Part shown: positions 42,525-51,650 of the stretch, piece after piece
Position numbering within the stretch: position 1 is the stretch's first letter
How the letters are laid out: each line of letters begins with the position of its first letter
NCBI RefSeq assembly: GCF_001880325.1
Contig: NZ_CP016312.1
Location: 1,054,001 to 1,118,000, forward strand
Direction: 5' to 3'
DNA: 64,000 bases
Source: Thermus brockianus
Lineage (GTDB): Bacteria; Deinococcota; Deinococci; Deinococcales; Thermaceae
The notes under the pieces: generated by a model
Told to the model about the DNA's origin: nothing
The model's input: only the letters and a program-made list of their open reading frames with translations
Databases searched by the model: none
Program-made: the position numbers and the translations under genes

Positions 42525-43696
42525 CAGAGCCGCACCCGCCGAAAGAGGGCGGGGAGGAAAAGGAGGGAAAGCCCCAAAAGGCCCGCCCCAAGCAGGTAAG
42601 GGGCCTCGGGCATGAGGCGGTAAAGCCCCGTGCCCAAAAGGGGCCCCAGCATCCGCCCCAGGGCCTGGGCGGCGCTATTTAACCCCGCCACGAGCCCCTG
42701 CTCCCCCTCCCCCACCGCCAGGGAAAGGGCCGCCGTGACCCCCGGGCCCGCCAGGGCCGCCCCCGCCCCCTGCAGGGCGAGGCCTAGGGCGAGGAGGGGA
42801 AAGGTGTGGGCCACCACCAACAGGGAAAACCCCAAAATCCCCACGGGAAGCCCCAGAAGGAGGAGGGTTTTGGGGGGCCAGGAAAGCTTCCGCACCAAAA
42901 AGCCCTGGATAAGGACCGCCACGAGCCCATAGAGCACCAGGGCCATCCCCACCCGGCGGGCGGTTTCCACCCCGCTTAGGCCCAGGCGGTCTTGGAAGTA
43001 GAAGGCGATGGTCTGCTCTAGGGCCACCCCCGAGAGGTTCAAGGCCAGGCCCAGGAGGAGGAGGGGGAATACCCGGGGGTCAAAGGGGGAGAGGCTTCCC
43101 CCTGCCCTGGCCCCGTGGGGCCGGGACTCGGGGAGGGTAAGGGCCACAAAGAGGGCGTTGAGGAGGGCGATGGCGCTGGCGAAGAAAACCGGGGCCAAAA
43201 GCCCCAAAAGGGCCGCAAGCCCCGCTCCCAAAGCCGGCCCCAGGATCACCGCCAGGCCAAAGGCCGCCCCCAAAAGGGCCATGCCGGCGGTGCGGTTTTC
43301 CCTGCCCGTGACGTCCGCCACGTAGGCCTGGGCCGTGGGCAGGGTGGCGGAGCTAAAGGCCCCGCCCAGGAGCCGGGCGAGGAGGAGGAGGGGGAAAAGG
43401 AGGCTTGGGGAAAGGAGGCCCTCCTGCCCCAAGAGGGCGAAGAGGCCAAAGAGGAGGAAGCTAAGGGCAAAGCCCAGGATGCCCAAAAGGAGCACGGGCT
43501 TCCTGCCCCTTTCGCTCCTTTTGCCCCAGTAGGGGGCGAGGAGGAACTGCATGAGGGCATACCCCGTGGAGAAGAGGCCCACCTGGACCTCGCTCAGGCC
43601 CAGCTCCCTGCCCAAAGGCCCCAGGATGGGGAAGAGGAGGGAAAGCCCTAGGACGCTGTTGAAGAGGGTGAGGAAGAGGAGGCCAAGGGCGGACAT
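42524..43696 (-). CDS. MFS transporter (TetA-like drug efflux type)
   Basis: 390 residues and 12 predicted membrane helices. Motif A-like YWGKRSERGRKPVLLLGILG lies between helices 2 and 3, and AYVADVTGRENRTAGMALLG is typical of TetA/multidrug 12-helix carriers. Substrate unknown. It lies head to tail with recF; the join is one base. Confidence 0.88.
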   Translation of the reverse strand: MSALGLLFLTLFNSVLGLSLLFPILGPLGRELGLSEVQVGLFSTGYALMQFLLAPYWGKRSERGRKPVLLLGILGFALSFLLFGLFALLGQEGLLSPSLLFPLLLLARLLGGAFSSATLPTAQAYVADVTGRENRTAGMALLGAAFGLAVILGPALGAGLAALLGLLAPVFFASAIALLNALFVALTLPESRPHGARAGGSLSPFDPRVFPLLLLGLALNLSGVALEQTIAFYFQDRLGLSGVETARRVGMALVLYGLVAVLIQGFLVRKLSWPPKTLLLLGLPVGILGFSLLVVAHTFPLLALGLALQGAGAALAGPGVTAALSLAVGEGEQGLVAGLNSAAQALGRMLGPLLGTGLYRLMPEAPYLLGAGLLGLSLLFLPALFRRVRL

Positions 43697-43706
43697 GCCC
43701 TAGAGT

Positions 43707-44522
43707 TTAGCCGAAGCGGCCCGTGATGTAGGCCTCGGTGTAGGGGTGCTTGGGCTTGGTGAAGAGGAGGTCGGTGGGGCCTTCCTCCACAAGGACCCCC
43801 AGGTGCATGAAGAGGGTGCGGTCGGAAACCCGCGCCGCCTGTTGCATGTTGTGGGTGACGATGACCACGGTGTAGCGCTCCTTCAGCTCCAGGATGAGGT
43901 CCTCAATGGCCTGGGTGGCGATGGGGTCTAGGGCGCTGGTGGGCTCGTCCATGAGGAGGAGGGGGGGTTCCACGGCGATGGCCCGGGCGATGCAAAGCCG
44001 CTGTTGCTGCCCGCCGGAGAGCCTGAGGCCGCTTTCCTTCTTGAAGCGGTCCTGCACCTCGTTCCACAGGGCGGCCCGCTTCAGGGCCTCCACCACCCGG
44101 TCCTCCAGCTCGCTGCCCTTGACCCCCATGAGCCGCAGGCCGAAGGCCACGTTCTCAAAGATGGTCTTGGGGAAGGGGTTGGGCTTCTGGAAGACCATGC
44201 CGATGTGCCGCCGCACGGCCACCGGGTCCACCCGGGGGTCGTAGATGTTCACCCCCTCGTAGAGGACCTCCCCCTCCACCCGTACCCCGGGTACCAGGTC
44301 GTTCATGCGGTTGAGGGAGCGCAGGAGGGTGCTTTTCCCACACCCCGAGGGGCCGATGATGGCCGTGACCTGGTTCCGGGGGAAGCGCACGGAGATGTCG
44401 TAAAGGGCCTGCTTCTTACCGTACCAGAGGCTCAGGCCCCGCACGTCCACCAGGGCCTCGGCCTCGGAGACGGGCGCGGTGCGCACCGTCTCGTGTTCCT
44501 TGAGCATTTCCAGACTCACCAT
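43707..44522 (-). CDS. pstB: Phosphate ABC transporter ATP-binding protein PstB
   Basis: ATPase of the high-affinity phosphate importer. 271 residues: Walker [12 protein letters not shown] near residue 58, [15 protein letters not shown] signature, Walker [13 protein letters not shown]. The [14 protein letters not shown] start is PstB-like. Last gene of pstSCAB; it overlaps pstA by 7 bp. No phoU follows; an MFS gene comes instead. Confidence 0.96.
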   Translation of the reverse strand: MVSLEMLKEHETVRTAPVSEAEALVDVRGLSLWYGKKQALYDISVRFPRNQVTAIIGPSGCGKSTLLRSLNRMNDLVPGVRVEGEVLYEGVNIYDPRVDPVAVRRHIGMVFQKPNPFPKTIFENVAFGLRLMGVKGSELEDRVVEALKRAALWNEVQDRFKKESGLRLSGGQQQRLCIARAIAVEPPLLLMDEPTSALDPIATQAIEDLILELKERYTVVIVTHNMQQAARVSDRTLFMHLGVLVEEGPTDLLFTKPKHPYTEAYITGRFG

Positions 44523-45730
44523 TCCCTCCTAAAGCGGTTCCTCAGGTAGAGGGCCAGGAAGTAGAGGCCCGAGAGCACCAGGAGCATGACCAATATCCCT
44601 GCTGCCGCCACCCGGGCGAACTCGGGGATGTTCATGGAGACCCAGAGGTAGATCTGCACGGGGATCACCGTGTACTCCGACAGGGGCCCCGTGGGGTAGA
44701 AGGGCACGTAGGCGGCGGCCCCCACCAGGAGGAGAGGGGCGGCCTCGCCGATCAGGCGGGCGGCGGAGAGGATGACCCCGGTGACCATCCCCGGCAGGGC
44801 CGCGGGCACCACCACCCGGAAGACCACCTGCCGCCGGGTGGCCCCCAGGGCGAAGGCCGCCTGGCGCAGGGACTCGGGCACGGCCCGCAGGGACTCCCGG
44901 GCGGTTACCACGATCACCGGGATGCCAAGAAGCCCCAGGGTCAGAGCAGCGGAGAGGATGGTGGGCCCCAGGCCCATCTCCCGCACAAAGATGGCCAGGC
45001 CCAGAAGCCCGTAGACGATGGAGGGCACCCCGGCCAGGTTGCGCAGGTTGACCTCGAGGATGCGGTTTAGGGTGCCCTCCCGCAGGTACTCCTCCAGGAG
45101 GATGGCCGTGCCGATGCCCACGGGGATGGCGATGAGGAGGGCTAGGGAGAGGACCCAGATCGTACCCCAGATGGCCACCCCAATCCCCGCGGTGAGGGGG
45201 GAGCGGGAGGGGGTGCGGGTGAGGAAGCTTTGGTCCAGCCAGGGGTTGAGGACAAGCCGCTCCCCTTCCCCCAGGCCGGCCTTGAGCTCCTCCCAGCGCC
45301 TCAGGCCCTCCAGGAGGGAGAAGTCGGCCACGCGCTCGTCCCTAAGGCCGGTGACCACGTAGCGGAAGGGGCCTTCCTGGGTGTTCCACATGAGCTCCAC
45401 CCGGTTCTGCAGGAAGAGGACCCGCCGTTCCGTGGGGTCTTGGAGCAGGGAGCGGGCCTCCTCCTCCGTGTACCCCCGGGCCAGAAGCTCCTGCCGCAGG
45501 ACCTCCGTGGCGGCGAGGCCGAAGGGGTAGGTCCTGCCGGGGCCCTCGTCCGCCCGCACCACCTGCACGGAGACGCTTCGGTAGAGGGTGTCCCCCAGGA
45601 GGAGGACGAGGAGGCCGATGGCCAGCACCAGGGGCAGGACCAGGGCCCGGGCGAAGGTCCGGTCAATGCGGGTCTTCCAGGGGTCGGTGCCGAAGGCTTC
45701 GGGGGAAGGGGAGGATAGGGTCCTATTCAT
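44516..45730 (-). CDS. pstA: Phosphate ABC transporter permease PstA, with large extra periplasmic segment
   Basis: Permease half of the phosphate importer. At 404 residues it is about 100 longer than typical PstA. The first membrane helix ([21 protein letters not shown]) is followed by an extra loop of about 130 residues (roughly 52-180, with [20 protein letters not shown]) before the normal five helices with [12 protein letters not shown]. It overlaps pstC and pstB. The extra loop may be a periplasmic domain. Confidence 0.93.
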   Translation of the reverse strand: MNRTLSSPSPEAFGTDPWKTRIDRTFARALVLPLVLAIGLLVLLLGDTLYRSVSVQVVRADEGPGRTYPFGLAATEVLRQELLARGYTEEEARSLLQDPTERRVLFLQNRVELMWNTQEGPFRYVVTGLRDERVADFSLLEGLRRWEELKAGLGEGERLVLNPWLDQSFLTRTPSRSPLTAGIGVAIWGTIWVLSLALLIAIPVGIGTAILLEEYLREGTLNRILEVNLRNLAGVPSIVYGLLGLAIFVREMGLGPTILSAALTLGLLGIPVIVVTARESLRAVPESLRQAAFALGATRRQVVFRVVVPAALPGMVTGVILSAARLIGEAAPLLLVGAAAYVPFYPTGPLSEYTVIPVQIYLWVSMNIPEFARVAAAGILVMLLVLSGLYFLALYLRNRFRREW

Positions 45731-46625
45731 ATCGCTCCCGGTAGCGTTCCACCACGTACTGGGCCAGGATGTTGAGGAAGAGGGTCAGGAGGAAGAGGGT
45801 GAAGCCCACGGCGAAGAGGGCGTAGAAGCCGGTGGAGCCGGTGGGCTGGTCCCCGGTGGCCGCCTGGACGATGTAGCTGGTCATGGTGGCGATGGTCTCC
45901 CGCGGGTCCAGGGTGAGGATGGGCCGCTGGCCGGCGGCGATGGCCACGATCATGGTCTCGCCGATGGCCCGGCTGGTGGCCAGGATGATGGCGGCGATGA
46001 TGCCCGAGATGGCCGCGGGGAAGACCACCCGCAGGGCCACCTCGTAGGGCCTGGCCCCCAGGGCGTAGGCGGCTTCGCGGATGGAGCGGGGCACGGACTC
46101 CATGGCGTCGGCGGCCACGTTGGAGATGTAGGGGATGATGGCGAAGCCCATCACCAGCCCGGCGGAGAGGGGGTTGAAGATGTTCAGGTCAGGGATGACC
46201 CGTTGCAGCAGGGGGGTGACGAAGAGCAGGGCGAAGTAGCCGAAGACCACGGTGGGGATGCCCTCAAAGAGCTCCAGGGTGCCCTTGATGCGGGCCCGGG
46301 CGGCCCCGGAGGCGTACTCCGAGAGGTAGATGGCCAGGGCCAGGCCCAGGGGCACGGCCACCAGGAGGGCGATGAGGGTGACCAGGAAGGTCCCGGCGAT
46401 GAGGGGGCTGATGCCGTAGCGGGGGTCGGCGAAGAGGGGGGTCCACTCGGGGGCGAAGAGGAACTCCGTGAGGGGCACCCGGCGGAAGAACTGGGCCACG
46501 TCCCCTACCAGGCTCAGGATCACCCCCAGGGTGGTGAGGAGGGTGATGGAGGAGAGGAAGACCAGGAGGGCGAAGGTGAGCACCTCCTTGGGGTTCCTCG
46601 AGGGCCTTTGCTTCAGGATCTCCAT
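45723..46625 (-). CDS. pstC: Phosphate ABC transporter permease PstC
   Basis: 300 residues, six membrane helices. The segment RAIGETMIVAIAAGQ is the ATPase-contact EAA-type loop of PstC. It begins 57 bp downstream of pstS, the gap being filled by a strong hairpin, and overlaps pstA by 8 bp. Confidence 0.95.
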   Translation of the reverse strand: MEILKQRPSRNPKEVLTFALLVFLSSITLLTTLGVILSLVGDVAQFFRRVPLTEFLFAPEWTPLFADPRYGISPLIAGTFLVTLIALLVAVPLGLALAIYLSEYASGAARARIKGTLELFEGIPTVVFGYFALLFVTPLLQRVIPDLNIFNPLSAGLVMGFAIIPYISNVAADAMESVPRSIREAAYALGARPYEVALRVVFPAAISGIIAAIILATSRAIGETMIVAIAAGQRPILTLDPRETIATMTSYIVQAATGDQPTGSTGFYALFAVGFTLFLLTLFLNILAQYVVERYRERYE

Positions 46626-46641
46626 GCCTTTCCCATTCTAA

Positions 46642-46668
46642 GGGGGTGGGGGAAACTCCCCCACCCCC
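46642..46668 (-). other. Intergenic hairpin between pstS and pstC
   Basis: 12-bp perfect stem GGGGGTGGGGGA/TCCCCCACCCCC with loop AAC and no T tract on the minus strand. It probably protects or partly terminates the pstS mRNA, raising binding-protein levels above the permease. Confidence 0.65.
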
Positions 46669-46682
46669 AGGGGTCAGCGGGG

Positions 46683-47651
46683 CTACTGCACTTCCTTCCG
46701 CAGCTCCTCAATGAACTTGGCCAGGGGGGTGCCAGGGGGCAGGTCCGTGAAGAAGCTCCCCGTCTTCTTGCGGGCCACCAGGCCCTGGCCGATGCGGTAG
46801 GCCTCGTCGGGCAGCTCCACGTACCCCGTGGAGCGGATGGCCCGCCGGGCGGCGGGGGAGAGGTAGAAGTCCACGAAGTCCCGCACCTCCTTGCGCTCCA
46901 GGCTCTTCAGGTTCACGTAGATGAAAAGGGGCCGGGAGAGGGGCAGGTAGGTGCCGTTTAGCACGCTATCCCGGCTGGGAGCCACGCACCCCTTGCCCCC
47001 GTCCACGGCCAGGGCCCGGACCTTGTCCTTGTTCTCCTCGTAGTAGGCGAAGCCCACGAAGGCCATGGCGTAGGGGTTGCCCGTGACCCCCCGCATGATC
47101 ACGTTGTCGTCCTCGGAGGGGAAGTAGTCCTTGCGGATGGAACCAGCCCGGCCCATGATGGCCTCGGTGAAGTAGTCAAAGGTGCCAGAGTCCGTGCCCG
47201 CCCCGAAGAGGACGATGCGGCGGTTGGGCCAGGCGGGGTTCAGGTCCTTCCAGTAGTTCACCTTGGCGTTGGGCTCCCAGATGGACTTGAGCTGGGCGGT
47301 GGTCAGGCACTGGGCCCAGGTGTTCTGCCGGTTCACCAGGATGGAGAGGGCATCGTAGGCCACGGGGATCTCAATGAACTGGATTCCCGCCTTCTGGCAG
47401 GCCTCCAGCTCCGACTTGCGGATGGGCCGGCTGGCGTTTTGGACGTCCGTCTCCCCCCGGCAGAACTTCTGGAACCCCGCCCCGGTGCCGGAGAAGGCCA
47501 CGGAGATCCTCACCTGGGGGTTTCGGGTCACAAACTCCTCCGCCACCGCCTGGGTGATGGGGTAGACGGTGGAGGAGCCATCGGCCCGGATCTGGGCCAA
47601 AGCCGCCCCGGCCAGGCTCAGGACCGCCAAGAGGACCGCTTGCTTCTTCAT
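46683..47651 (-). CDS. pstS: Phosphate-binding protein PstS
   Basis: Extracytoplasmic phosphate-binding subunit. 322 residues: signal peptide MKKQAVLLAVLSLAGAALA without a lipobox Cys, then QIRADGSSTVYPITQAV, the family phosphate loop. SFSGTGAGFQKFCRGETDV-type segment (here VAFSGTGAGFQKFC) and GAGTDSGTFDYF complete the site. Start ATG at 47651 with GGAGG before it. First gene of pstSCAB. No clear Pho box was seen. Confidence 0.95.
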   Translation of the reverse strand: MKKQAVLLAVLSLAGAALAQIRADGSSTVYPITQAVAEEFVTRNPQVRISVAFSGTGAGFQKFCRGETDVQNASRPIRKSELEACQKAGIQFIEIPVAYDALSILVNRQNTWAQCLTTAQLKSIWEPNAKVNYWKDLNPAWPNRRIVLFGAGTDSGTFDYFTEAIMGRAGSIRKDYFPSEDDNVIMRGVTGNPYAMAFVGFAYYEENKDKVRALAVDGGKGCVAPSRDSVLNGTYLPLSRPLFIYVNLKSLERKEVRDFVDFYLSPAARRAIRSTGYVELPDEAYRIGQGLVARKKTGSFFTDLPPGTPLAKFIEELRKEVQ

Positions 47652-47687
47652 CTCCAAACCTCCCACCCGTACTCTGCCAGCCCTTTG

Positions 47688-48806
47688 TCAGGAGAAGGTC
47701 AAGGCCCTCCCCTTCAGGCCCAGGTCAAGGCCCGCCGCGTTGTAAAGCCCCTGACGGATCACCGCGCCTCCAATAAGCCTCTCCCCCTGGTAGAGGACGG
47801 CGCTCTGCCCCGGGGCCACGGCGAAGACGGGGGTCTGGAAGCGGAGGCGCAGGGGGGCCAGGGACTCCACCCGGGCCCGCACCGGGGGGGTGCGGTAGCG
47901 TACCTGCACCTCCACCTCCTCGGGGAGCTCGGCCAGAAGGTTCAGCGCCTCGCCCTCGAGGCCCCCCCACAGGGCCGCCTCCTTGGGTCCCACGTAGACC
48001 ACGTTGGCCTCCGGGTCCACCCCCACCACGTACCGCTCCAGGTGGCTGTGGTAGAGCCCAAGCCCTTTGCGCTGGCCCAGGGTGTAGAGGCTTGCCCCCC
48101 CGTGCTCCCCCACCACCTCCCCGGTGAGGGCGTCCACCAGGGGGCCGGGGCGGGTGGCCAGGTTTTCCCGGAGGAAGGACTTCAGGTCCCCGGCCACGAA
48201 GCACAGGTTCTGGCTCTCGGGCTTTTTGGCCGTGGGGAGGCCTGCCTTTTCGGCAATGGCCCGCACCTCCGGCTTGGTGAGGCCCCCCACGGGGAAGAGG
48301 AGGTGGGGCAGGGCCTCCTTGGGGGTGCCCCAGAGGAAGTAGCTCTGGTCCTTGTGGGGGTCTAGGCCCCGGAGGAGGGCCTCGCCCTCCCGGCGCACGT
48401 AGTGCCCCGTGGCCACATAGTCCAGCCCCAGCCTTTGGGCCTGCTTGAGGAGGGCGCCAAACTTCACGAAGGTGTTGCACCGGGCGCAGGGGTTGGGGGT
48501 GCGCCCCCGGGCGTAGTCCCGCAGGAAAGGCTGGATGATCTCCTGGGCGAAGACCTCCCGGTAGTCCAGGAGGTAGAAGGGGATGTCCAGGAGGTCGGCC
48601 ACCCGCCGGGCCTCGTAGGCGGCGTCGGGGGTGCAGCAGCTCTCCCAGGCCCTGGCCCCCCCGGGGTCCAGGGTGGGGCGGGGGGGCTCCTCGGGCCAGA
48701 AGCGCATCATGGCCCCCACCACCTCGTAGCCCGCCTCCTTGAGGAGGTAGGCGGAGACCGAGGAGTCCACCCCCCCGGACATGGCCACCAGGACGCGCTT
48801 CTTCAT
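47688..48806 (-). CDS. mnmA: tRNA-specific 2-thiouridylase MnmA
   Basis: Adds sulphur to U34 of Lys, Glu and Gln tRNAs. 372 residues: the PP-loop AMSGGVDSSVSAYLLK at residue 8, the catalytic Cys in PNPCARCN and the second in NLCFVAGD. It overlaps the DUF1385 gene by 4 bp. It acts on the same tRNA position as MnmG, encoded at 13 kb. Confidence 0.96.
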   Translation of the reverse strand: MKKRVLVAMSGGVDSSVSAYLLKEAGYEVVGAMMRFWPEEPPRPTLDPGGARAWESCCTPDAAYEARRVADLLDIPFYLLDYREVFAQEIIQPFLRDYARGRTPNPCARCNTFVKFGALLKQAQRLGLDYVATGHYVRREGEALLRGLDPHKDQSYFLWGTPKEALPHLLFPVGGLTKPEVRAIAEKAGLPTAKKPESQNLCFVAGDLKSFLRENLATRPGPLVDALTGEVVGEHGGASLYTLGQRKGLGLYHSHLERYVVGVDPEANVVYVGPKEAALWGGLEGEALNLLAELPEEVEVQVRYRTPPVRARVESLAPLRLRFQTPVFAVAPGQSAVLYQGERLIGGAVIRQGLYNAAGLDLGLKGRALTFS

Positions 48807-49683
48807 GCCACCACCTTTTCCCCCAGGGCCGCCTCCGTGCTCTTCAGGGCCACCTCCACCATCTCCGGGGTGGGCTCGGCCACGGTGAGGGCCTGGAAGC
48901 GGAAGCCCAGGTTCCTGAGGGCCCGGGAAAGGGGGTCATCGTGCCGGGCGGAGAAGTAGAGGAGCTCAAAGGCCAAGGCGGCCACCACCGGCAGGAAGAG
49001 GACCCGGGCCAGAAGGCGCCACCAGAGCACCTCGGGGGCGGGGATGAGGCTGTAGACCAGCACGGAAACCACGATGACGAAGGCCAAGAAGGTGGTGCCG
49101 CACCGGGGGTGGAAGCGGGGCTGGGCCATGACGTTCTCCACGGTGAGGGGAAGCCCCTTCTCGTAGGCGTGGATGGCCTTGTGCTCCGCCCCGTGGTACA
49201 TGAAAAAGCGCTGGATCTCCGGCATGCGGCCGATGAAACCGAGGTAGCCCAAAAGGATGCCTACCTTGAGGAGCCCCGCCAGGAGGTTGTACAGCACCGG
49301 GTGGCGGGCGGGGTCTACCAAGAGCCCCGAGAGGAAGCCGGGCAGGACGATGAAGAGGGCGATGCCCAAAAGGAGGCTAAAGGCCACGGTGCCCCAAAGC
49401 GCCCCCTTGGGCATCTCCTCCTCCCCCGCAAGCTCGGCGCTCCGGGCCAGGGCCCGGTAGCTCACGGAAAGGGCGTCCAAGAGGGCCACCACCCCGCGGA
49501 GGAGGGGGAGGCGGGCTAAAGGGTAGCGCTCGGTGAGGGCAGGCTCCTCGTGGCGCTCCACGTGGATTTGGCCGTTCGGGAGCCGGACCGCCAGGGCCCA
49601 GGCCCAGGGGGCCTTCATCATCACGCCCTCGAGGGCCGCAGCCCCCCCAGGGCCGCCGGTTTGGCCAAGAGCAAGAAGCGCAT
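48803..49683 (-). pseudogene. DUF1385 membrane protein, frameshifted near the N-terminus
   Basis: The main part (AAALEGVMMKAPWAWALAVR, FFMYHGAEHKAIHAYEKG, RFHPRCGTTFLAFVIVVSV) is the DUF1385 family, membrane proteins with conserved His/Glu/Cys residues that may bind metal. The natural start, ATG at 49683 (RFLLLAKPAALGG), is in another frame. The two meet at a run of seven C on the plus strand (49642-49648). One extra base gives a continuous 293-residue protein with the family GG-x-EGVMM start. Function unknown. Confidence 0.82.
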
Positions 49684-49711
49684 CCTTCCCATTCTGCCAC
49701 GGGCGGCGTGG

Positions 49712-49717
49712 TATAAC
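49712..49717 (+). promoter_or_regulatory. -10 (TATAAC) for the aminopeptidase gene
   Basis: TATAAC, 7 nt before GTG at 49725. This decides the start. Confidence 0.5.
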
Positions 49718-49724
49718 CCTAGGC

Positions 49725-51122
49725 GTGATCACCCTAAGCGCTAGCCAGGCAAGCTTTCTGGAAGCGGAAGCACCCTTGAAGGTGGCCTTCGTGCACAAAG
49801 GAGCCCTTTTGCCCCAAGGGGAGGCCCTGGACGCCCGTTTGGGCGGGCTTCTGCGCCGGTCCTGGAAGGGGGCGGGGCTTAAGGAGGCGGGGGACCACCT
49901 CCTCCTCGCCACGCCGGAAGGGCATGTCCTCCTCTTCGCCCTGGGGGAGGACCTGAGGGCGGCTGGGGGCCGGCTTGCCCAGGTCCTCGGGCGGCTATCC
50001 TTCCCCCGGGTACTTGTGGAGGAGGTGGCGGAAACCTATCCCTTGGCGGAAGGGCTCTATTTGGGAGCCTACCGCTACACCCGCCACAAGACGGAGAAGG
50101 AGGAAAAGCCCTTGGCCTTGGAGCTTTGCGGCGCCGAGCCCGAGGCGTTGGCGCGGGCGAGAAAGGTGGCGGAAGGGGTTTACTTCGCCCGCGACCTGGT
50201 GAACGAGCCCCCAAACCTCCTCACCCCCGAGGCCCTGGCGGAGGCGGCCCTCTCCCTAAGGGCGCTTGGGGTGGAGGTGGAGGTCCTGGACGAAAAGGCC
50301 ATCCGGGAGCTGGGCATGGGGGCTTTCCTGGCGGTGGCGCAAGGCTCGGAAAACCCGCCCCGCTTTATTTGCCTCCGCTACCGCCCGGAAGGGGCCAAGG
50401 GGAGGCTGGACCTGGTGGGCAAGGGCCTCACCTTTGACTCCGGGGGCTACTCCCTAAAGCCCACGGAGAGCATGGTCACCATGAAGTCGGACATGGCGGG
50501 GGCGGCGGCGGTGCTCGGGGCCTTTAAGGCGGCGGCCCTCCTCGGCCTTCCCTTAGAGCTGTGGGGCTATGTGGCCGCCTGCGAGAACCTGATCTCGGGC
50601 CGGGCCTACCGGGTGGGGGATGTGCTCAAGACCCTTTCCGGCAAGACCGTGGAGGTGATGAACACCGACGCCGAAGGGCGCCTCACCCTGGCGGACGCCC
50701 TGGCCTATGCGGAGCGGCAAGGGGCCGAGCGCATCCTGGAGCTTTCCACCCTCACGGGGGCGGCGGTGGTGGCCTTGGGGGAGGAGGTGGCGGCCCTTTT
50801 CGCCACGGAAGCGGACTTTGGGGAAAAGGTGCGGAAGGCGGCGGAGGAGGCTGGGGAGAAGGTCTGGCCCATGCCCTTGGAAAAGGCCTACCGGGAGAAG
50901 CTTAAAAGCCCCGTGGCCGACCTGAAGAACGTGGGGGACCGAAACGGCGGGGCCATCACCGCGGCCCTTTTTCTGGCGGAGTTCGTGAAGGTGCCCCTGG
51001 TCCACCTGGACATCGCCGGGCCCGCTTTTGCCAAGAAGGCCCACGCCCTGGGGCCGGAAGGGGGGACGGGCTTCGGGGTGCGGACCGTCCTGCGCCTGGC
51101 GGAAACCTTGGCCCAAGGGTAA
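49725..51122 (+). CDS. pepA: Leucyl aminopeptidase (M17 family)
   Basis: Two-metal cytosolic aminopeptidase. 465 residues from a leaderless GTG (VITLSASQASF). The metal-binding and signature segments are GKGLTFDSGGYSLKP, KSDMAGAAAV and NTDAEGRLTLADAL. A longer reading exists upstream but lies before the promoter. It is divergent from the DUF1385 gene and ends in a strong hairpin. Confidence 0.95.
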   Translation: MITLSASQASFLEAEAPLKVAFVHKGALLPQGEALDARLGGLLRRSWKGAGLKEAGDHLLLATPEGHVLLFALGEDLRAAGGRLAQVLGRLSFPRVLVEEVAETYPLAEGLYLGAYRYTRHKTEKEEKPLALELCGAEPEALARARKVAEGVYFARDLVNEPPNLLTPEALAEAALSLRALGVEVEVLDEKAIRELGMGAFLAVAQGSENPPRFICLRYRPEGAKGRLDLVGKGLTFDSGGYSLKPTESMVTMKSDMAGAAAVLGAFKAAALLGLPLELWGYVAACENLISGRAYRVGDVLKTLSGKTVEVMNTDAEGRLTLADALAYAERQGAERILELSTLTGAAVVALGEEVAALFATEADFGEKVRKAAEEAGEKVWPMPLEKAYREKLKSPVADLKNVGDRNGGAITAALFLAEFVKVPLVHLDIAGPAFAKKAHALGPEGGTGFGVRTVLRLAETLAQG

Positions 51123-51125
51123 ACG

Positions 51126-51151
51126 GGGCCCGGGGAATCCCCCGGGCCCTT
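51126..51151. terminator. Hairpin between pepA and perR
   Basis: 10-bp stem GGGCCCGGGG/CCCCGGGCCC (51126-51135, 51140-51149) with a 4-base loop, followed by TTAAG on the plus strand. It is probably the bidirectional terminator of two convergent genes. Confidence 0.7.
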
Positions 51152-51163
51152 AAGCCGCCTCCC

Positions 51164-51607
51164 TTAGCCCTGGCAGTTTGGGCACTTGCCCCGGAACTCC
51201 AGGCGGAAGCCCTCCAGGGCCCAGCCCGTGCGCTCGGCGGCCGCTTTGAGGGCGGGCTCGAGGTCCAGCTCGGGCAGGTTCTTCAGCAGGAGGTCCTCCA
51301 CCTTGCCGCAGGAGGTGCAGACCAGGTGCAGGTGGGGCTCGTTGTACCCGTCGTACCGGGTGTAGCCCTTGGGATCCTTGAACTCGTAGATGAGGCCGTG
51401 CTCCCGCAGGACGTGCAGGTTCAGGTAAACGGTGGAAAGGCCGATATCGTAGCCCCGCTTCTTCAGGCCCTGGTAGAGCTCCTCCGGGGTGGGGTGGACG
51501 TTCTTCCGGTCCAGGAAGCTTAGGATACGCTCCCGGGGCAAGGTGTGCCGCAACCCCACCGCTTTTAGCCGCGCCCGATAGTTTTCCCTTTCCTTGGTCC
51601 TTGGCAT
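51164..51607 (-). CDS. perR: Fur family regulator, PerR-like
   Basis: 147 residues: winged-helix N-terminus (GLRHTLPRERILSFLDRKNV, STVYLNLHVLREHGLIYE), the metal-site segment NEPHLHLVCTSCGKVEDL and the structural zinc pairs CTSC and CPNC. This mix is typical of PerR-type peroxide or metal sensors. GGAGGAG precedes the ATG. The promoter region (TATACT at 51631) has been split by an IS element. Confidence 0.9.
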   Translation of the reverse strand: MPRTKERENYRARLKAVGLRHTLPRERILSFLDRKNVHPTPEELYQGLKKRGYDIGLSTVYLNLHVLREHGLIYEFKDPKGYTRYDGYNEPHLHLVCTSCGKVEDLLLKNLPELDLEPALKAAAERTGWALEGFRLEFRGKCPNCQG

Positions 51608-51630
51608 GGCTCCTCCTTCCTTTCAATTCC

Positions 51631-51636
51631 AGTATA
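51631..51636 (-). promoter_or_regulatory. perR -10 (TATACT), cut from its -35 by an IS
   Basis: Minus-strand TATACT 23 nt before perR. If the IS and one repeat copy are removed, TTGCAT (now at 52697-52702) falls 16 bp upstream. Confidence 0.5.
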
Positions 51637-51638
51637 CA

Positions 51639-51650
51639 TAGGGTGTGTGC
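51639..51650. repeat. Target-site duplication, IS copy 1 (left)
   Basis: TAGGGTGTGTGC here and at 52683-52694. The last C may belong to the element, so the duplication is 11 or 12 bp. Confidence 0.75.

Noticed and set aside
47652-47700. Pho box upstream of pstS
   Set aside because: CTGACA is present on the minus strand, but there is no repeated CTGTCAT-like heptamer at 11-bp spacing, and the distance to a -10 is too short.
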